DNA of 64,000 nucleotides from Dactylosporangium aurantiacum (lineage in GTDB: Bacteria > Actinomycetota > Actinomycetes > Mycobacteriales > Micromonosporaceae). Both the position numbers and the translations under genes were made by a program. Positions within the stretch are counted from its first letter, which is position 1. Each line of letters begins with the position of its first letter. The stretch is from NCBI RefSeq assembly GCF_000716715.1, contig NZ_JNYJ01000022.1:62001-126000 (forward strand), given 5' to 3'. Positions 24,174 to 31,545 of the stretch are shown here, in pieces. The notes under the pieces were generated by a model. The model saw only the letters and a program-made list of their open reading frames with translations, ran no database searches and was not told the DNA's origin.

Positions 24174-26209
24174 CTGGGTGCCTGTCGGGGCGCCGTGGCT
24201 CCCGGTGTGTCTGAGCCGGCTCCGGTACCGACAGGAATCGTGAACTGCAAGGTGGTGCCGTGACCCGGCCGGCTGGTCAGGGTCATGGCACCGCCGAGCG
24301 CGTTGACCCGGTCGGTGAGCCCGCGGATGCCGGTCCCCTTGGCCGGGTCGGCGCCGCCCCGCCCGTCATCGGTCATCCGCAGCCGCAGCGTCCGCGCGTC
24401 GGCGGTCGCCCGGATGGTGAGGTGGCTGGCCGCCGCGTGCTTGATGGTGTTGGTGAGCGTCTCCGCGGCGAGGTAGTAGGCGCTGGTCTCGATCTGCGGC
24501 GGCAGCCGCGCCGGTATGCGCAGCTGCAGCTCGACCGGCAGCGGCGCGCGGCGGGCCAGCGCCTTGAGCGCGGGTTCGAGCCCGCGTTCGGTGAGGATCG
24601 TCGGGTAGATGCCGCGGGACAGCTCCCGCAGCCCGTCGCAGACCGCGGTCAGGTCGTTGTTGATGGCAGCCAGGTCGGCGGCGAGGTCCGGCGGTTCGGC
24701 CGGCATGCGGGCCTGCAGCTCCCGCAGGTTGAGCAGCAGCGCCAGCAGCCGTTGCTGGGTGCCGTCGTGCAGGTCGCGCTCGAGCCGTCGCCGGGTCTGG
24801 TCACCGGCCTCGACGATGCGGGCACTGGCGGCGGTCAGGTCGGCGCGGGCCTGCTGGTTGGTGACGGCCAGCGCGGCAAGATCGGCGAAGTCGCCGGTGT
24901 GCACGGTCGGAGCGACCACGTCCGCATCGTCGGGCGCCGCGACGGTGCGCAGCTCTCCCCACACGGTCGCGTGGACCTGAATCGGAGTCGTACGCGCCGG
25001 ACCGCCAGCGCTGCCGGCTCCGCCGGCACCTCTCGGTCCCCCGGCCGCGCTCGGCCCGCCGGCTCCCTTCGGCCCGCCGGCTCCGTTCGGCCCGCCGGCT
25101 CCGTTCGGCCCGCCGGCTCCCTTCGGCCCGCCGGGTTCGCCGGGTCCGCGCCGCCGTGGCCGAGGTGCCGGCACGGGCCGGATGTCGGCGTGCTCGTTGT
25201 CCCAGCTGGCGACGACCGTGGCACTGCCGTCCGGTTCGTGGCGGACGATCGTGGATCTCTCGGCGTGCATGAGCTGGCCGACCTCGCGCGTGATCGCGGT
25301 GAACACCGTGCCGGGCGCCGCGGCACGGGCGACGAGGGTGGCGACCCGCCGCAGCGCGCTCTGCTGCGCTACCAACCGGTTGACGGCGCTGTGCTGCACG
25401 TCCAGTGCGGTGGCCATCCGGTTGAACGACCGTTGCAGCAGGCCGATCTCATGCGGGCCGACCGGCGACATCTGGGTGGGCAGCGCGCCACCGGCCAGCT
25501 GGTCCGCCATGGCCGCCGTCGTCCGCACAGGCCGCACGATCCGCCGCTGTACGAACATCGCGAACAGGATGGTGTAGAGCGCGGCACCGGCGAACCCGGC
25601 CCCGGCCAAGGTCCGCGCCCAGACGGTCGCGGTGTCCGCGCGGGCCGCCTGCGTCGTCGCGGCGGCCAGCTCGCTACTGGCGAACTGCGCGAACTCCGCC
25701 TGGATGGTGTCCAGGCGCTGCTTCGCGTCGAGCAACCGGGCCGGGTCCGTGGTGACACCGGTGCCCTGCTGCGGCGGGACGGACGGAGCCGAGTCGTCGC
25801 TGATGTACGTGCTGATGTCGCGGCTGAGCTGCTGGACGCGCGCGTGCTGCCGCGCGTCGCCGGTGACGAGGCGGGTGAGCTCGGCCGCGTACACCGGAAC
25901 GTTGTTGCGGGCCTGCTGCCAGGACTGCAGGAAGCGCGGGTCGCGGGTGACGATGTAGTCCCGGTCGCTGCTTTCCATGGCGAGCACAGACTCGTGCAGT
26001 TGCCCGGCGGCGATCAGTGCCGCCTGTGAGGCCCTGGCCGCGTGCGCGTCGCGATCCAGGTACTGCACCGCGGTCAGCGTCGTGACCAGCACCGCGCTCA
26101 GTAGCAGCACACATGCCAGGCAGCGCAGGGTCACCTGGCGGGTCAGTCCGCCGTACATCGGCGGCTTCCATGAGCGCGGCAATGCCAGGAACCATCGGGA
26201 TGCAATCAC
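24131..26209 (-). CDS. CHASE3-HAMP-GAF sensor histidine kinase with collagen-like insert
   Basis: 692 residues from the GTG at 26209 (AGGTGG 5 bp upstream); an ATG at 26158 is an alternative start. A membrane helix (about 28-47) precedes an extracellular CHASE3-like four-helix domain (about 55-135; LAMESSDRDYIVTRDPRFLQ), a second helix (about 202-220), a HAMP domain and a GAF-like domain. The GAF is split by a ~45-residue GGPxGA repeat (about 360-404). His481 in the HisKA_3 motif (LERDLHDGTQQRLL) and the ATPase motifs (ETLTNTIKHAA, DDGRGGADPAKGTGIRG) are intact. NarL-type kinase; no LuxR-type regulator adjacent. Confidence 0.88.
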   Translation of the reverse strand: MIASRWFLALPRSWKPPMYGGLTRQVTLRCLACVLLLSAVLVTTLTAVQYLDRDAHAARASQAALIAAGQLHESVLAMESSDRDYIVTRDPRFLQSWQQARNNVPVYAAELTRLVTGDARQHARVQQLSRDISTYISDDSAPSVPPQQGTGVTTDPARLLDAKQRLDTIQAEFAQFASSELAAATTQAARADTATVWARTLAGAGFAGAALYTILFAMFVQRRIVRPVRTTAAMADQLAGGALPTQMSPVGPHEIGLLQRSFNRMATALDVQHSAVNRLVAQQSALRRVATLVARAAAPGTVFTAITREVGQLMHAERSTIVRHEPDGSATVVASWDNEHADIRPVPAPRPRRRGPGEPGGPKGAGGPNGAGGPNGAGGPKGAGGPSAAGGPRGAGGAGSAGGPARTTPIQVHATVWGELRTVAAPDDADVVAPTVHTGDFADLAALAVTNQQARADLTAASARIVEAGDQTRRRLERDLHDGTQQRLLALLLNLRELQARMPAEPPDLAADLAAINNDLTAVCDGLRELSRGIYPTILTERGLEPALKALARRAPLPVELQLRIPARLPPQIETSAYYLAAETLTNTIKHAAASHLTIRATADARTLRLRMTDDGRGGADPAKGTGIRGLTDRVNALGGAMTLTSRPGHGTTLQFTIPVGTGAGSDTPGATAPRQAPSHSQPAVDQSLLDQ
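25061..25132. repeat. Four 18-bp tandem repeats inside the kinase gene
   Basis: Units starting at 25061, 25079, 25097 and 25115 (GGCTCCSTTCGGCCCGCC) encode GGPxGA hexapeptides on the minus strand. Being a multiple of three, copy number can change without breaking the frame. Degenerate units extend to about 25020. Confidence 0.9.
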
Positions 26210-26365
26210 TGGACCCACCTCGCGTACAGCCGGCGAACCGCGACCGACGGGCACCGCGGCGCGGGGTGCCAGCAGTCCGATGCGGCTCGACCAGGCCAGC
26301 CTATGCCTGCTTCAACATCGCAAGCGACCTGTCGCATTCCAGTTTGTCGGGCGGGGCGTTTCGCC

Positions 26366-26420
26366 GGCGTATCGAAAATCCCATACGCCGTCGCAACGCT
26401 CGCCACACTGTGATGGGCGC
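26366..26420 (+). promoter_or_regulatory. Shared 5' element, copy A
   Basis: Inverted repeat GGCGTAT (26366-26372) and ATACGCC (26383-26389) around CGAAAATCCC, followed at exactly 31 bp by the serine hydrolase ATG. The same arms, the CGCAACG block, the GATGGG block and the ATGAAC start recur before the VanZ-RR-HK operon (27656-27721). Likely operator plus leader common to both transcription units. Confidence 0.7.
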
Positions 26421-27644
26421 ATGAACTTCAACTCGACGCGCCGGGTCGACCGGCGGCGGCTGATCGGCTGGGGCGGCGCTGCGACCGCCGGCGTCCTGGC
26501 CGCCGGGGTAGTCGCCGGGACGGGCCGTGCGGCACCGCCCGGCCGCATCCCCTCCGACGCCCTGCCCGGTGGCGCCTACGACCGCTACGTGGCACGGCTC
26601 GCCGCCGACGGCAGATTCTCCGGCGTGGTGCTGCTGTCCCACCGCGGCCGGACGGTGCTGTCCCGCAGTTACGGCCTGGCCGACCGGGAGCGGGGCGTCC
26701 GCATCCACGAGGGCACCGCGTTCACGCTCAGCTCAGCCGGCAAGCCGTTCAACGCGGTCGCCATCCTCCAACTGGCGCAGCGGGGCAGGCTGCGGCTGAC
26801 GGACCCGGTCGGCAAGCATCTGAAGGGCTTCGCCAAGGACGTCGCCGAGACGGTGACCATCCACCACATGCTCTCCGGCACGTCCGGATTGAACACCCCC
26901 GACGAGGACAGCCAACGGATCTTCAACAGCCGGGCGGAGGTCCACGAGCATCAGGAGCGGTGGGCCAGACAGGCGCGTCTGGTGGGTGTGCCGGGCACGC
27001 CCAACACCGCCCACGCCGGCGCCGAGACCGTCATCCCCGCGCTGATCGTGGAGGCCGTCAGCGGCCGGACCTACTGGGACTACGTCGAGGAGCACGTCTT
27101 CCGGCGGTGCGGCATGACCGGCTCGGCGTTCTGCACCAGGCCTCAGTGGCTCACCGACCCGCGCGTCGCGCATCCGTACATGACCGTGGCGGGCGGCGGT
27201 CAGGTCGACGCCGTGCGCCACCTCGAGCAGGGCAGCACACAGCCGAACCTGGTGGGTAGGAATCCGGGCCGAGCCTTCATCGACGCCATCGGCGACGGCG
27301 GCTTCGCCACGGCACCGGACCTGGTTCGGTTCGCCACGGCGCTGAGTGACGGGACGCTGCTGGAGCGGCCCTGGGCAGATGTGCTCACCGCGGCGAAGGT
27401 CCCGCTCGGTCCGGCGGGGTTCGGCACCTACGGGCCGTCCGCCTCCATCGCCGGCGGGCAGTGGGTGCTGCAGCGCGCCGGCGGCGACGCCGGTGTCTGC
27501 GCCAACTGGAGCATCTACCCGGACACCGGCTGGGTCGGCGTCATCCTCGCCAACCGTGACGACGTGCCGCTGGTGGAGATGATCGGCCGTGAGACGCAGG
27601 CCATCACCGGTGACGCGCCGCAGGACGACGGCGGCGGTGGCTGA
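26421..27644 (+). CDS. Secreted serine hydrolase, beta-lactamase fold
   Basis: 407 residues. The N-terminus is a Tat-like signal (VDRRRLIGWGGAATAGVLAA). The catalytic domain has SxxK (TLSSAGKPF; Ser-Ala-Gly-Lys), the MLSGTSGLN helix and a late RAGGDAG motif. Where the second motif YxN is expected, the sequence reads PNTAHAGAE, so the catalytic tyrosine seems to be missing and activity may be altered. The start ATG at 26421 follows the conserved element copy A. Probably co-regulated with the next operon; it may act on peptidoglycan-related or other amide/ester substrates. Confidence 0.83.
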   Translation: MNFNSTRRVDRRRLIGWGGAATAGVLAAGVVAGTGRAAPPGRIPSDALPGGAYDRYVARLAADGRFSGVVLLSHRGRTVLSRSYGLADRERGVRIHEGTAFTLSSAGKPFNAVAILQLAQRGRLRLTDPVGKHLKGFAKDVAETVTIHHMLSGTSGLNTPDEDSQRIFNSRAEVHEHQERWARQARLVGVPGTPNTAHAGAETVIPALIVEAVSGRTYWDYVEEHVFRRCGMTGSAFCTRPQWLTDPRVAHPYMTVAGGGQVDAVRHLEQGSTQPNLVGRNPGRAFIDAIGDGGFATAPDLVRFATALSDGTLLERPWADVLTAAKVPLGPAGFGTYGPSASIAGGQWVLQRAGGDAGVCANWSIYPDTGWVGVILANRDDVPLVEMIGRETQAITGDAPQDDGGGG

Positions 27645-27655
27645 GCGGGCCCACC

Positions 27656-27721
27656 GGCGTATCGCCGACATATGCGAAACCGCATACGCCCCCGCAACGG
27701 CCCTCCAGCTTCGATGGGACC
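27656..27721 (+). promoter_or_regulatory. Shared 5' element, copy B
   Basis: Outer arms GGCGTAT (27656-27662) and ATACGCC (27684-27690) enclose an inner inverted repeat TATGCG-AAAC-CGCATA (27671-27686). The distance from ATACGCC to the VanZ start is 31 bp, exactly as in copy A. The following CGCAACG and GATGGG blocks are also shared. Confidence 0.7.
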
Positions 27722-28435
27722 ATGAACCACAGCGAACCCCTGACCGCACCGACCCGCCGCATGCCCAGGATCGCGCTGCTCGGCCTCGCGATCCTGGGCG
27801 TGACGACCGCCGCGTACCTGGTGCGGGGGCCGTTGCTGATGGCCGCTCCGCAGTGCCTGGCCGGGCGGTGGCACGGCTGCCTCGACACCGAGAACGGCGT
27901 GGTGCTCACGACGCTTGCCGGGCTGCCGCTTGCCGAATTGGCTGTGTGGGCACTGACGCGCCTGCGGCGGGCCGCCGACGGCGAGGCCTCGGCGTGGCGG
28001 TTGTCCTTGGCGGAGGTCGGCATGACGTATGGGACGGTGCCGTTCGTATGGATGACCATGATGCCGGGGATCGGGGCGGGCATCGTCCCGGGACGGGTGA
28101 GCCTGGTCCCGCTGCGGGATCTGGTCACGATGGGGCCGCTCGGCATCGGCGGCAACCTGCTCGTCTTCGCCGCGCTGGGATGCTTCGCCCCGGTCCGGTT
28201 CACGGCGCTGGCATCGGTGCCGCGGATCCTGGCGCTCGGAGCGGGGTGCTCGATCCTGGTGGAGACCGCGCAGTACGTGCTGCGGCTGGACCGGGTGTCG
28301 TCCGTGGACGACGTCCTCGTCAACGCCGCCGGTGCGGTGCTGGCCGGGCTGGTGTCCCGTCCCTGGTGGCGCACCACGGCTCCAGAGGAAGCACGGAATT
28401 TCAGTGTGCACGGCGAGCACCGTGACAGGTCATAG
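27722..28435 (+). CDS. VanZ-like membrane protein
   Basis: 237 residues with about five membrane helices. The VanZ signature is present: GPLGIGGNLLVFAALGCF, then LVETAQYVLRLDR and DDVLVNAAGAVLAG. VanZ-family proteins include a teicoplanin-resistance factor, but most are of unknown function. It is the first gene of an apparent three-gene operon (9 bp to the response regulator) preceded by element copy B, and follows the serine hydrolase. An envelope-stress role is a reasonable inference. Confidence 0.87.
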   Translation: MNHSEPLTAPTRRMPRIALLGLAILGVTTAAYLVRGPLLMAAPQCLAGRWHGCLDTENGVVLTTLAGLPLAELAVWALTRLRRAADGEASAWRLSLAEVGMTYGTVPFVWMTMMPGIGAGIVPGRVSLVPLRDLVTMGPLGIGGNLLVFAALGCFAPVRFTALASVPRILALGAGCSILVETAQYVLRLDRVSSVDDVLVNAAGAVLAGLVSRPWWRTTAPEEARNFSVHGEHRDRS

Positions 28436-28444
28436 GCTGCCGAC

Positions 28445-29122
28445 ATGCGCGTACTGATCGTAGAAGACGAGCCGTTCCTGGCCGAGGCGGTCCGTGACGG
28501 TCTGCGGCTGGAGGCGATCGCCGCCGACATCGCCGGCGACGGCGACGCAGCCCTGGAGCTGCTCAGCATCAACGCCTACGACCTCGCGGTCCTCGACCGG
28601 GACATCCCGGGCCCGTCCGGTGACGACGTCGCCAGGCACATCGTCGCCTCCGGCAGCGGCATGCCGATCCTCATGCTCACCGCCGCCGACCGGCTCGACG
28701 ACAAGGTGTCGGGGTTCGGGCTCGGCGCCGACGACTATCTCACGAAGCCGTTCGAGTTCCAGGAGCTCGTGCTGCGGATCCGGGCCCTGGACCGCCGGCG
28801 CGCGCACAACCGGCCGCCCGTGCGGGAGATCGCCGGGCTACGACTGGACCCTTTCCGCCGTGAGGTGTATCGCGACGGCCGGTATGTCGCACTCACCCGC
28901 AAGCAGTTCGCCGTCCTCGAAGTGCTCGTCGCCGCCGAGGGAGGTGTCGTCAGCGCCGAGGACCTCCTCGCCAGAGCCTGGGACGAAAACGCGGACCCGT
29001 TCACCAACGCGGTGCGCATCACCGTGTCGGCACTGCGCAAACGGCTCGGCGAGCCCTGGGTCATCGCCACGGTCGCCGGGGTCGGCTACCGCATCGACAC
29101 CCCGGGCGGCGGCCATGCCTAA
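28445..29122 (+). CDS. OmpR-family response regulator
   Basis: 225 residues. Receiver domain with phospho-acceptor Asp51 (LAVLDRDIPGPSG), acidic pair in VEDEPF and switch Lys in YLTKPFEF; C-terminal winged helix (LTRKQFAVLEVLVAAEGGVVS, VRITVSALRKRLGEP). Its stop overlaps the kinase start by 8 bp. As the only DNA-binding protein in the operon it is the best candidate to bind the element shared by its own operon and the serine hydrolase gene. Confidence 0.93.
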   Translation: MRVLIVEDEPFLAEAVRDGLRLEAIAADIAGDGDAALELLSINAYDLAVLDRDIPGPSGDDVARHIVASGSGMPILMLTAADRLDDKVSGFGLGADDYLTKPFEFQELVLRIRALDRRRAHNRPPVREIAGLRLDPFRREVYRDGRYVALTRKQFAVLEVLVAAEGGVVSAEDLLARAWDENADPFTNAVRITVSALRKRLGEPWVIATVAGVGYRIDTPGGGHA

Positions 29123-30257
29123 AGTGTCCATGACGAGCGCGCACAGGGCGCCGGGGATGAGCGTCCGGCTCAAGCTCACGCTCAGCTACGCCGGGTTCCT
29201 CATCCTCGCCGGGGTGGTGCTGCTCGCCACCGTGTGGGTGTTCCTGCTGCGGTACGTGCCCGACGCCCCACGCGGGGAGCCCGGCCGGGACCAGCTCGAA
29301 TCCGGGGTGCCGGCCATGCACACCCCCACCCGCGACGAGCTGCTGCAAGCCTTCGCCCCTCGGGCGGGCCAGGTGCTGGCGTTCCTGCTGCTGTTCGGGC
29401 TCGCGGGAGGCTGGCTGCTCGCCGGGCGCATGCTCACTCCGCTCGACCGCATCACCCTGGCCGTGCGCCTGGCCGCGATCGGGTCCCTCGCACACCGCAT
29501 CCGGCTGCCGGGCCGCAGGGACGAGTTCCGCGAGCTCGCCGACGCCTTCGACAACATGCTCGCCCGGCTGGAGGCGCACGTCGCCGAGCAGCAGCGGTTC
29601 GCCGCCAACGCGTCCCACGAGCTTCGCACCCCACTGGCGATCTCGCAGGCGCTGCTCGACGTGGCCCGCAACGACCCGACCCACGACCCCGGCGAGCTCG
29701 TCGAGCGCCTCCGCGCCGTCAACACCCGCGCGATCGATCTCACCGAGGCGCTGCTGCTGCTCAGCCGCGCCGGCCGGCGCTCGTTCCGCCGCGAGCCCGT
29801 CGACCTGTCCCTCGTTGCGGAGGAGGCCACCGAGACACTGCTGCCCCTCGCCGAGCAGCACGGCGTCACCATTGAGACCGCGGGCGACCAGGCGACCGCC
29901 GTCGGCTCGCCCGCGCTGCTGCTGCAACTGACGACCAACCTGGTGCACAACGCGATCCTGTACAACCTGCCGCGGGACGGCACGGTGCGGGTCACCACCA
30001 GCGTCGCGCCCGACGCGGTGGAGCTCACCGTCGAGAACACCGGCGAGCCGCTGCCGTCGGTGACCACGCTGGTCGAGCCGTTCCAGCGCGGCACCGGCCG
30101 CACCCGCACCGACCACGGCGGCGTCGGTCTCGGCCTGGCGATCGTCAAAAGCATCACCGAGGCACACGAAGGGATCCTCACGCTGACCCCGCGGGACGAC
30201 GGAGGCCTGCACGTCGCCGTGCGCCTACCGGCCGCCCCACCGCCCACCGGCTGCTGA
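29115..30257 (+). CDS. Two-component sensor histidine kinase
   Basis: 380 residues from the ATG at 29115 (in-frame ATGs at 29130 and 29157 are alternatives). Two membrane helices (about 23-46 and 86-104) flank a ~40-residue extracellular loop; HAMP; H-box ASHELRTPLA with His168; N-box LVHNAILYN; G1 is degenerate (ENTGEPLP instead of DNGxGI); G2 GGVGLGLAI is intact. Similar in build to actinomycete envelope-stress kinases. Coupled to the response regulator upstream. Confidence 0.91.
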   Translation: MPKVSMTSAHRAPGMSVRLKLTLSYAGFLILAGVVLLATVWVFLLRYVPDAPRGEPGRDQLESGVPAMHTPTRDELLQAFAPRAGQVLAFLLLFGLAGGWLLAGRMLTPLDRITLAVRLAAIGSLAHRIRLPGRRDEFRELADAFDNMLARLEAHVAEQQRFAANASHELRTPLAISQALLDVARNDPTHDPGELVERLRAVNTRAIDLTEALLLLSRAGRRSFRREPVDLSLVAEEATETLLPLAEQHGVTIETAGDQATAVGSPALLLQLTTNLVHNAILYNLPRDGTVRVTTSVAPDAVELTVENTGEPLPSVTTLVEPFQRGTGRTRTDHGGVGLGLAIVKSITEAHEGILTLTPRDDGGLHVAVRLPAAPPPTGC

Positions 30258-30278
30258 CCGGCTGCTGACCGGCTGCTG
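30246..30278. repeat. Three 11-bp repeats giving stops in all three frames
   Basis: ACCGGCTGCTG occurs three times in a row (30246, 30257, 30268), each followed by A, so TGA occurs at 30255, 30266 and 30277. Because the unit is 11 bp, the three stops fall in three different frames; the first ends the kinase gene. Confidence 0.85.
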
Positions 30279-30661
30279 ACCGAGGACGCGGCGCTCATAC
30301 GAGGCCAGAGCACCGCGCACCGGGAGCAGCACGGCCCGCGCCGCACACCGTGCAGAGCGCGGCCCGCAGAGTGCGAGTCTTGCGGAGGAACGGCCCGCGG
30401 TGCGCGACCCGCGGAGCGTGCGTCGGGCTGAGGAACGGCCCGCGGTGCACCACCTGCGGAGCGTGCGTCGGGCTGAGGAACGGCCCGCGGTGCACCACCT
30501 GCGGCCGCGGAGGAACGGCCCGCGGTGTACCGCTCGGGGAGCGCGCGGTATGTGGCTCGCGGCTCGCGGAACCGGTGCGCTGAGCGTGGTAGGCCCGCCG
30601 CCGGGCCGGTGCCGGTCGGCGGCGGGCGCGTGACGTCAGGCGCGTGACGTCGGTGGACGAA
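30279..30661. other. Intergenic region with a 45-bp tandem array
   Basis: No credible gene lies between the kinase and the small secreted protein gene. The main content is the 45-bp repeat array (30385-30548). The unit length is a multiple of three, so open frames appear on both strands, but none has a ribosome binding site or recognisable protein. 30549-30661 shows nothing distinctive. Confidence 0.5.
30385..30548. repeat. 45-bp tandem repeat array
   Basis: Units begin GAGGAACGGCCCGCGGTG at 30385, 30430 and 30475 (exactly 45 bp apart) and again at 30510 after a unit shortened to 35 bp; the last is degenerate. There are no unique spacers, so it is a minisatellite and not a CRISPR. Confidence 0.85.
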
Positions 30662-31054
30662 CTAGCTGGCGGGCGTGTAGCAACCCGGTGCCTGGAACGG
30701 CGGCCCGAAGGGGTAGCAGCCCCAGTTCGCGAACGTCGCGGAGATGCTCTTCACGCCGTAGACGGCGTACTGCCAGTTCGACGGTGAGCCGCCGCAGCCG
30801 ACGTGGACCGTCCACGGCGGTGTCACGCCTGACTTGCTGAAGACGCTCGTACCCGACGCCCAACCCGATCCCCCGGCCGCCTGGATCCAGACGCCTACCA
30901 CCGGGCCGGTGCCCTGGTTGCAGACCACGTCACCAGAGACGGTCACCGCGGCCGCGGCGGGTTCGGCCAACGCGACGACGCCGGCGCCGGCGAGGACTGC
31001 CGCCAGCGTCGCCGTGACGGCTGTCCTGCGGAGCACGTTGCTCGGTCTGCCCAT
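30662..31054 (-). CDS. Small secreted protein of unknown function
   Basis: 130 residues. The ATG at 31054 has GGAG 8 bp upstream and gives a clear Sec signal peptide (VTATLAAVLAGAGVVALAEP, cleaved near AAAA-VTV). The mature ~90 residues carry four Cys (VVCNQG, VGCGG, WGCYPF, PGCYTP) that could form two disulfides, many Gly/Ser/Trp and a proline-rich end. I do not recognise the family. It is followed in the opposite coordinate direction by another small secreted protein gene on the same strand, 139 bp upstream. Confidence 0.75.
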   Translation of the reverse strand: MGRPSNVLRRTAVTATLAAVLAGAGVVALAEPAAAAVTVSGDVVCNQGTGPVVGVWIQAAGGSGWASGTSVFSKSGVTPPWTVHVGCGGSPSNWQYAVYGVKSISATFANWGCYPFGPPFQAPGCYTPAS

Positions 31055-31193
31055 GTCCGAACTCCATTCGACATGCACCGGGACCCTGCTGCCGGTGCCT
31101 TGCGAACACCGTCGATGACGTCGGGGCGGTTAGGCAGTGCCCGGGCTGGAATCCGGACGGATCCGGACGCGGCGGTACGGGCGTCGGCGCAGG

Positions 31194-31433
31194 TCAGCAG
31201 GGGGTGAAGAACACCTGCCGGACGCCTGAGGTCACGCCCCAGCTGCCGGCGGGCTGGCCGCAGCCGGTCCAGGACTGGCCGATCAGTTGGGTCTTCGCGG
31301 TGTCGGCGTAGTAGGCGACCACGATGAGCAGGTCGCCGCCGGGTGGGGGTGGCGGGATCGCGGCGGCGGGGGCGGCGGTGCCGGCGAGGACGGCGCCGGT
31401 GGTCAGCAGGGCGAGCAGCGTACGACGGATCAT
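31194..31433 (-). CDS. Small secreted protein, DUF6289-like
   Basis: 79 residues. The ATG at 31433 is chosen over one two codons earlier because AAGGGA then lies 5 bp upstream. A signal peptide (RRTLLALLTTGAVLAGTA) is cut near AAA-IPPPPP; the mature peptide has AYYADTAKTQLIGQ and two Cys (TGCGQP and the final FFTPC). The pattern resembles the short actinomycete secreted proteins annotated as DUF6289; that assignment is from memory of the pattern. Divergent from a LysR gene 112 bp away. Confidence 0.7.
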   Translation of the reverse strand: MIRRTLLALLTTGAVLAGTAAPAAAIPPPPPGGDLLIVVAYYADTAKTQLIGQSWTGCGQPAGSWGVTSGVRQVFFTPC

Positions 31434-31510
31434 GTCCATCCCTTCGACATCGGTCTATGTCGTAAGCCATCATCGATGGTCTCGGGGCGCTCCACAATGT
31501 GTCCGTCGGT

Positions 31511-31527
31511 CACAACCGTCGGTTGTG
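31511..31527. promoter_or_regulatory. Inverted repeat ahead of the LysR gene
   Basis: CACAACC-GTC-GGTTGTG, perfect 7-bp arms, centred about 27 bp before the LysR start codon and 86 bp from the divergent small secreted protein gene. Position and symmetry fit an autoregulatory LysR site. Confidence 0.6.
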
Positions 31528-31545
31528 CGGATTTACGGTGGACCG

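Noticed and set aside
30385..30548. CRISPR-like array
   Set aside because: The 45-bp units are directly adjacent with no unique spacers, and no cas genes are nearby; it is a minisatellite.
30350..30633. Cys-rich repeat proteins encoded by the 45-bp array
   Set aside because: Open frames exist in several registers on both strands only because the unit is a multiple of three; none has a start signal.
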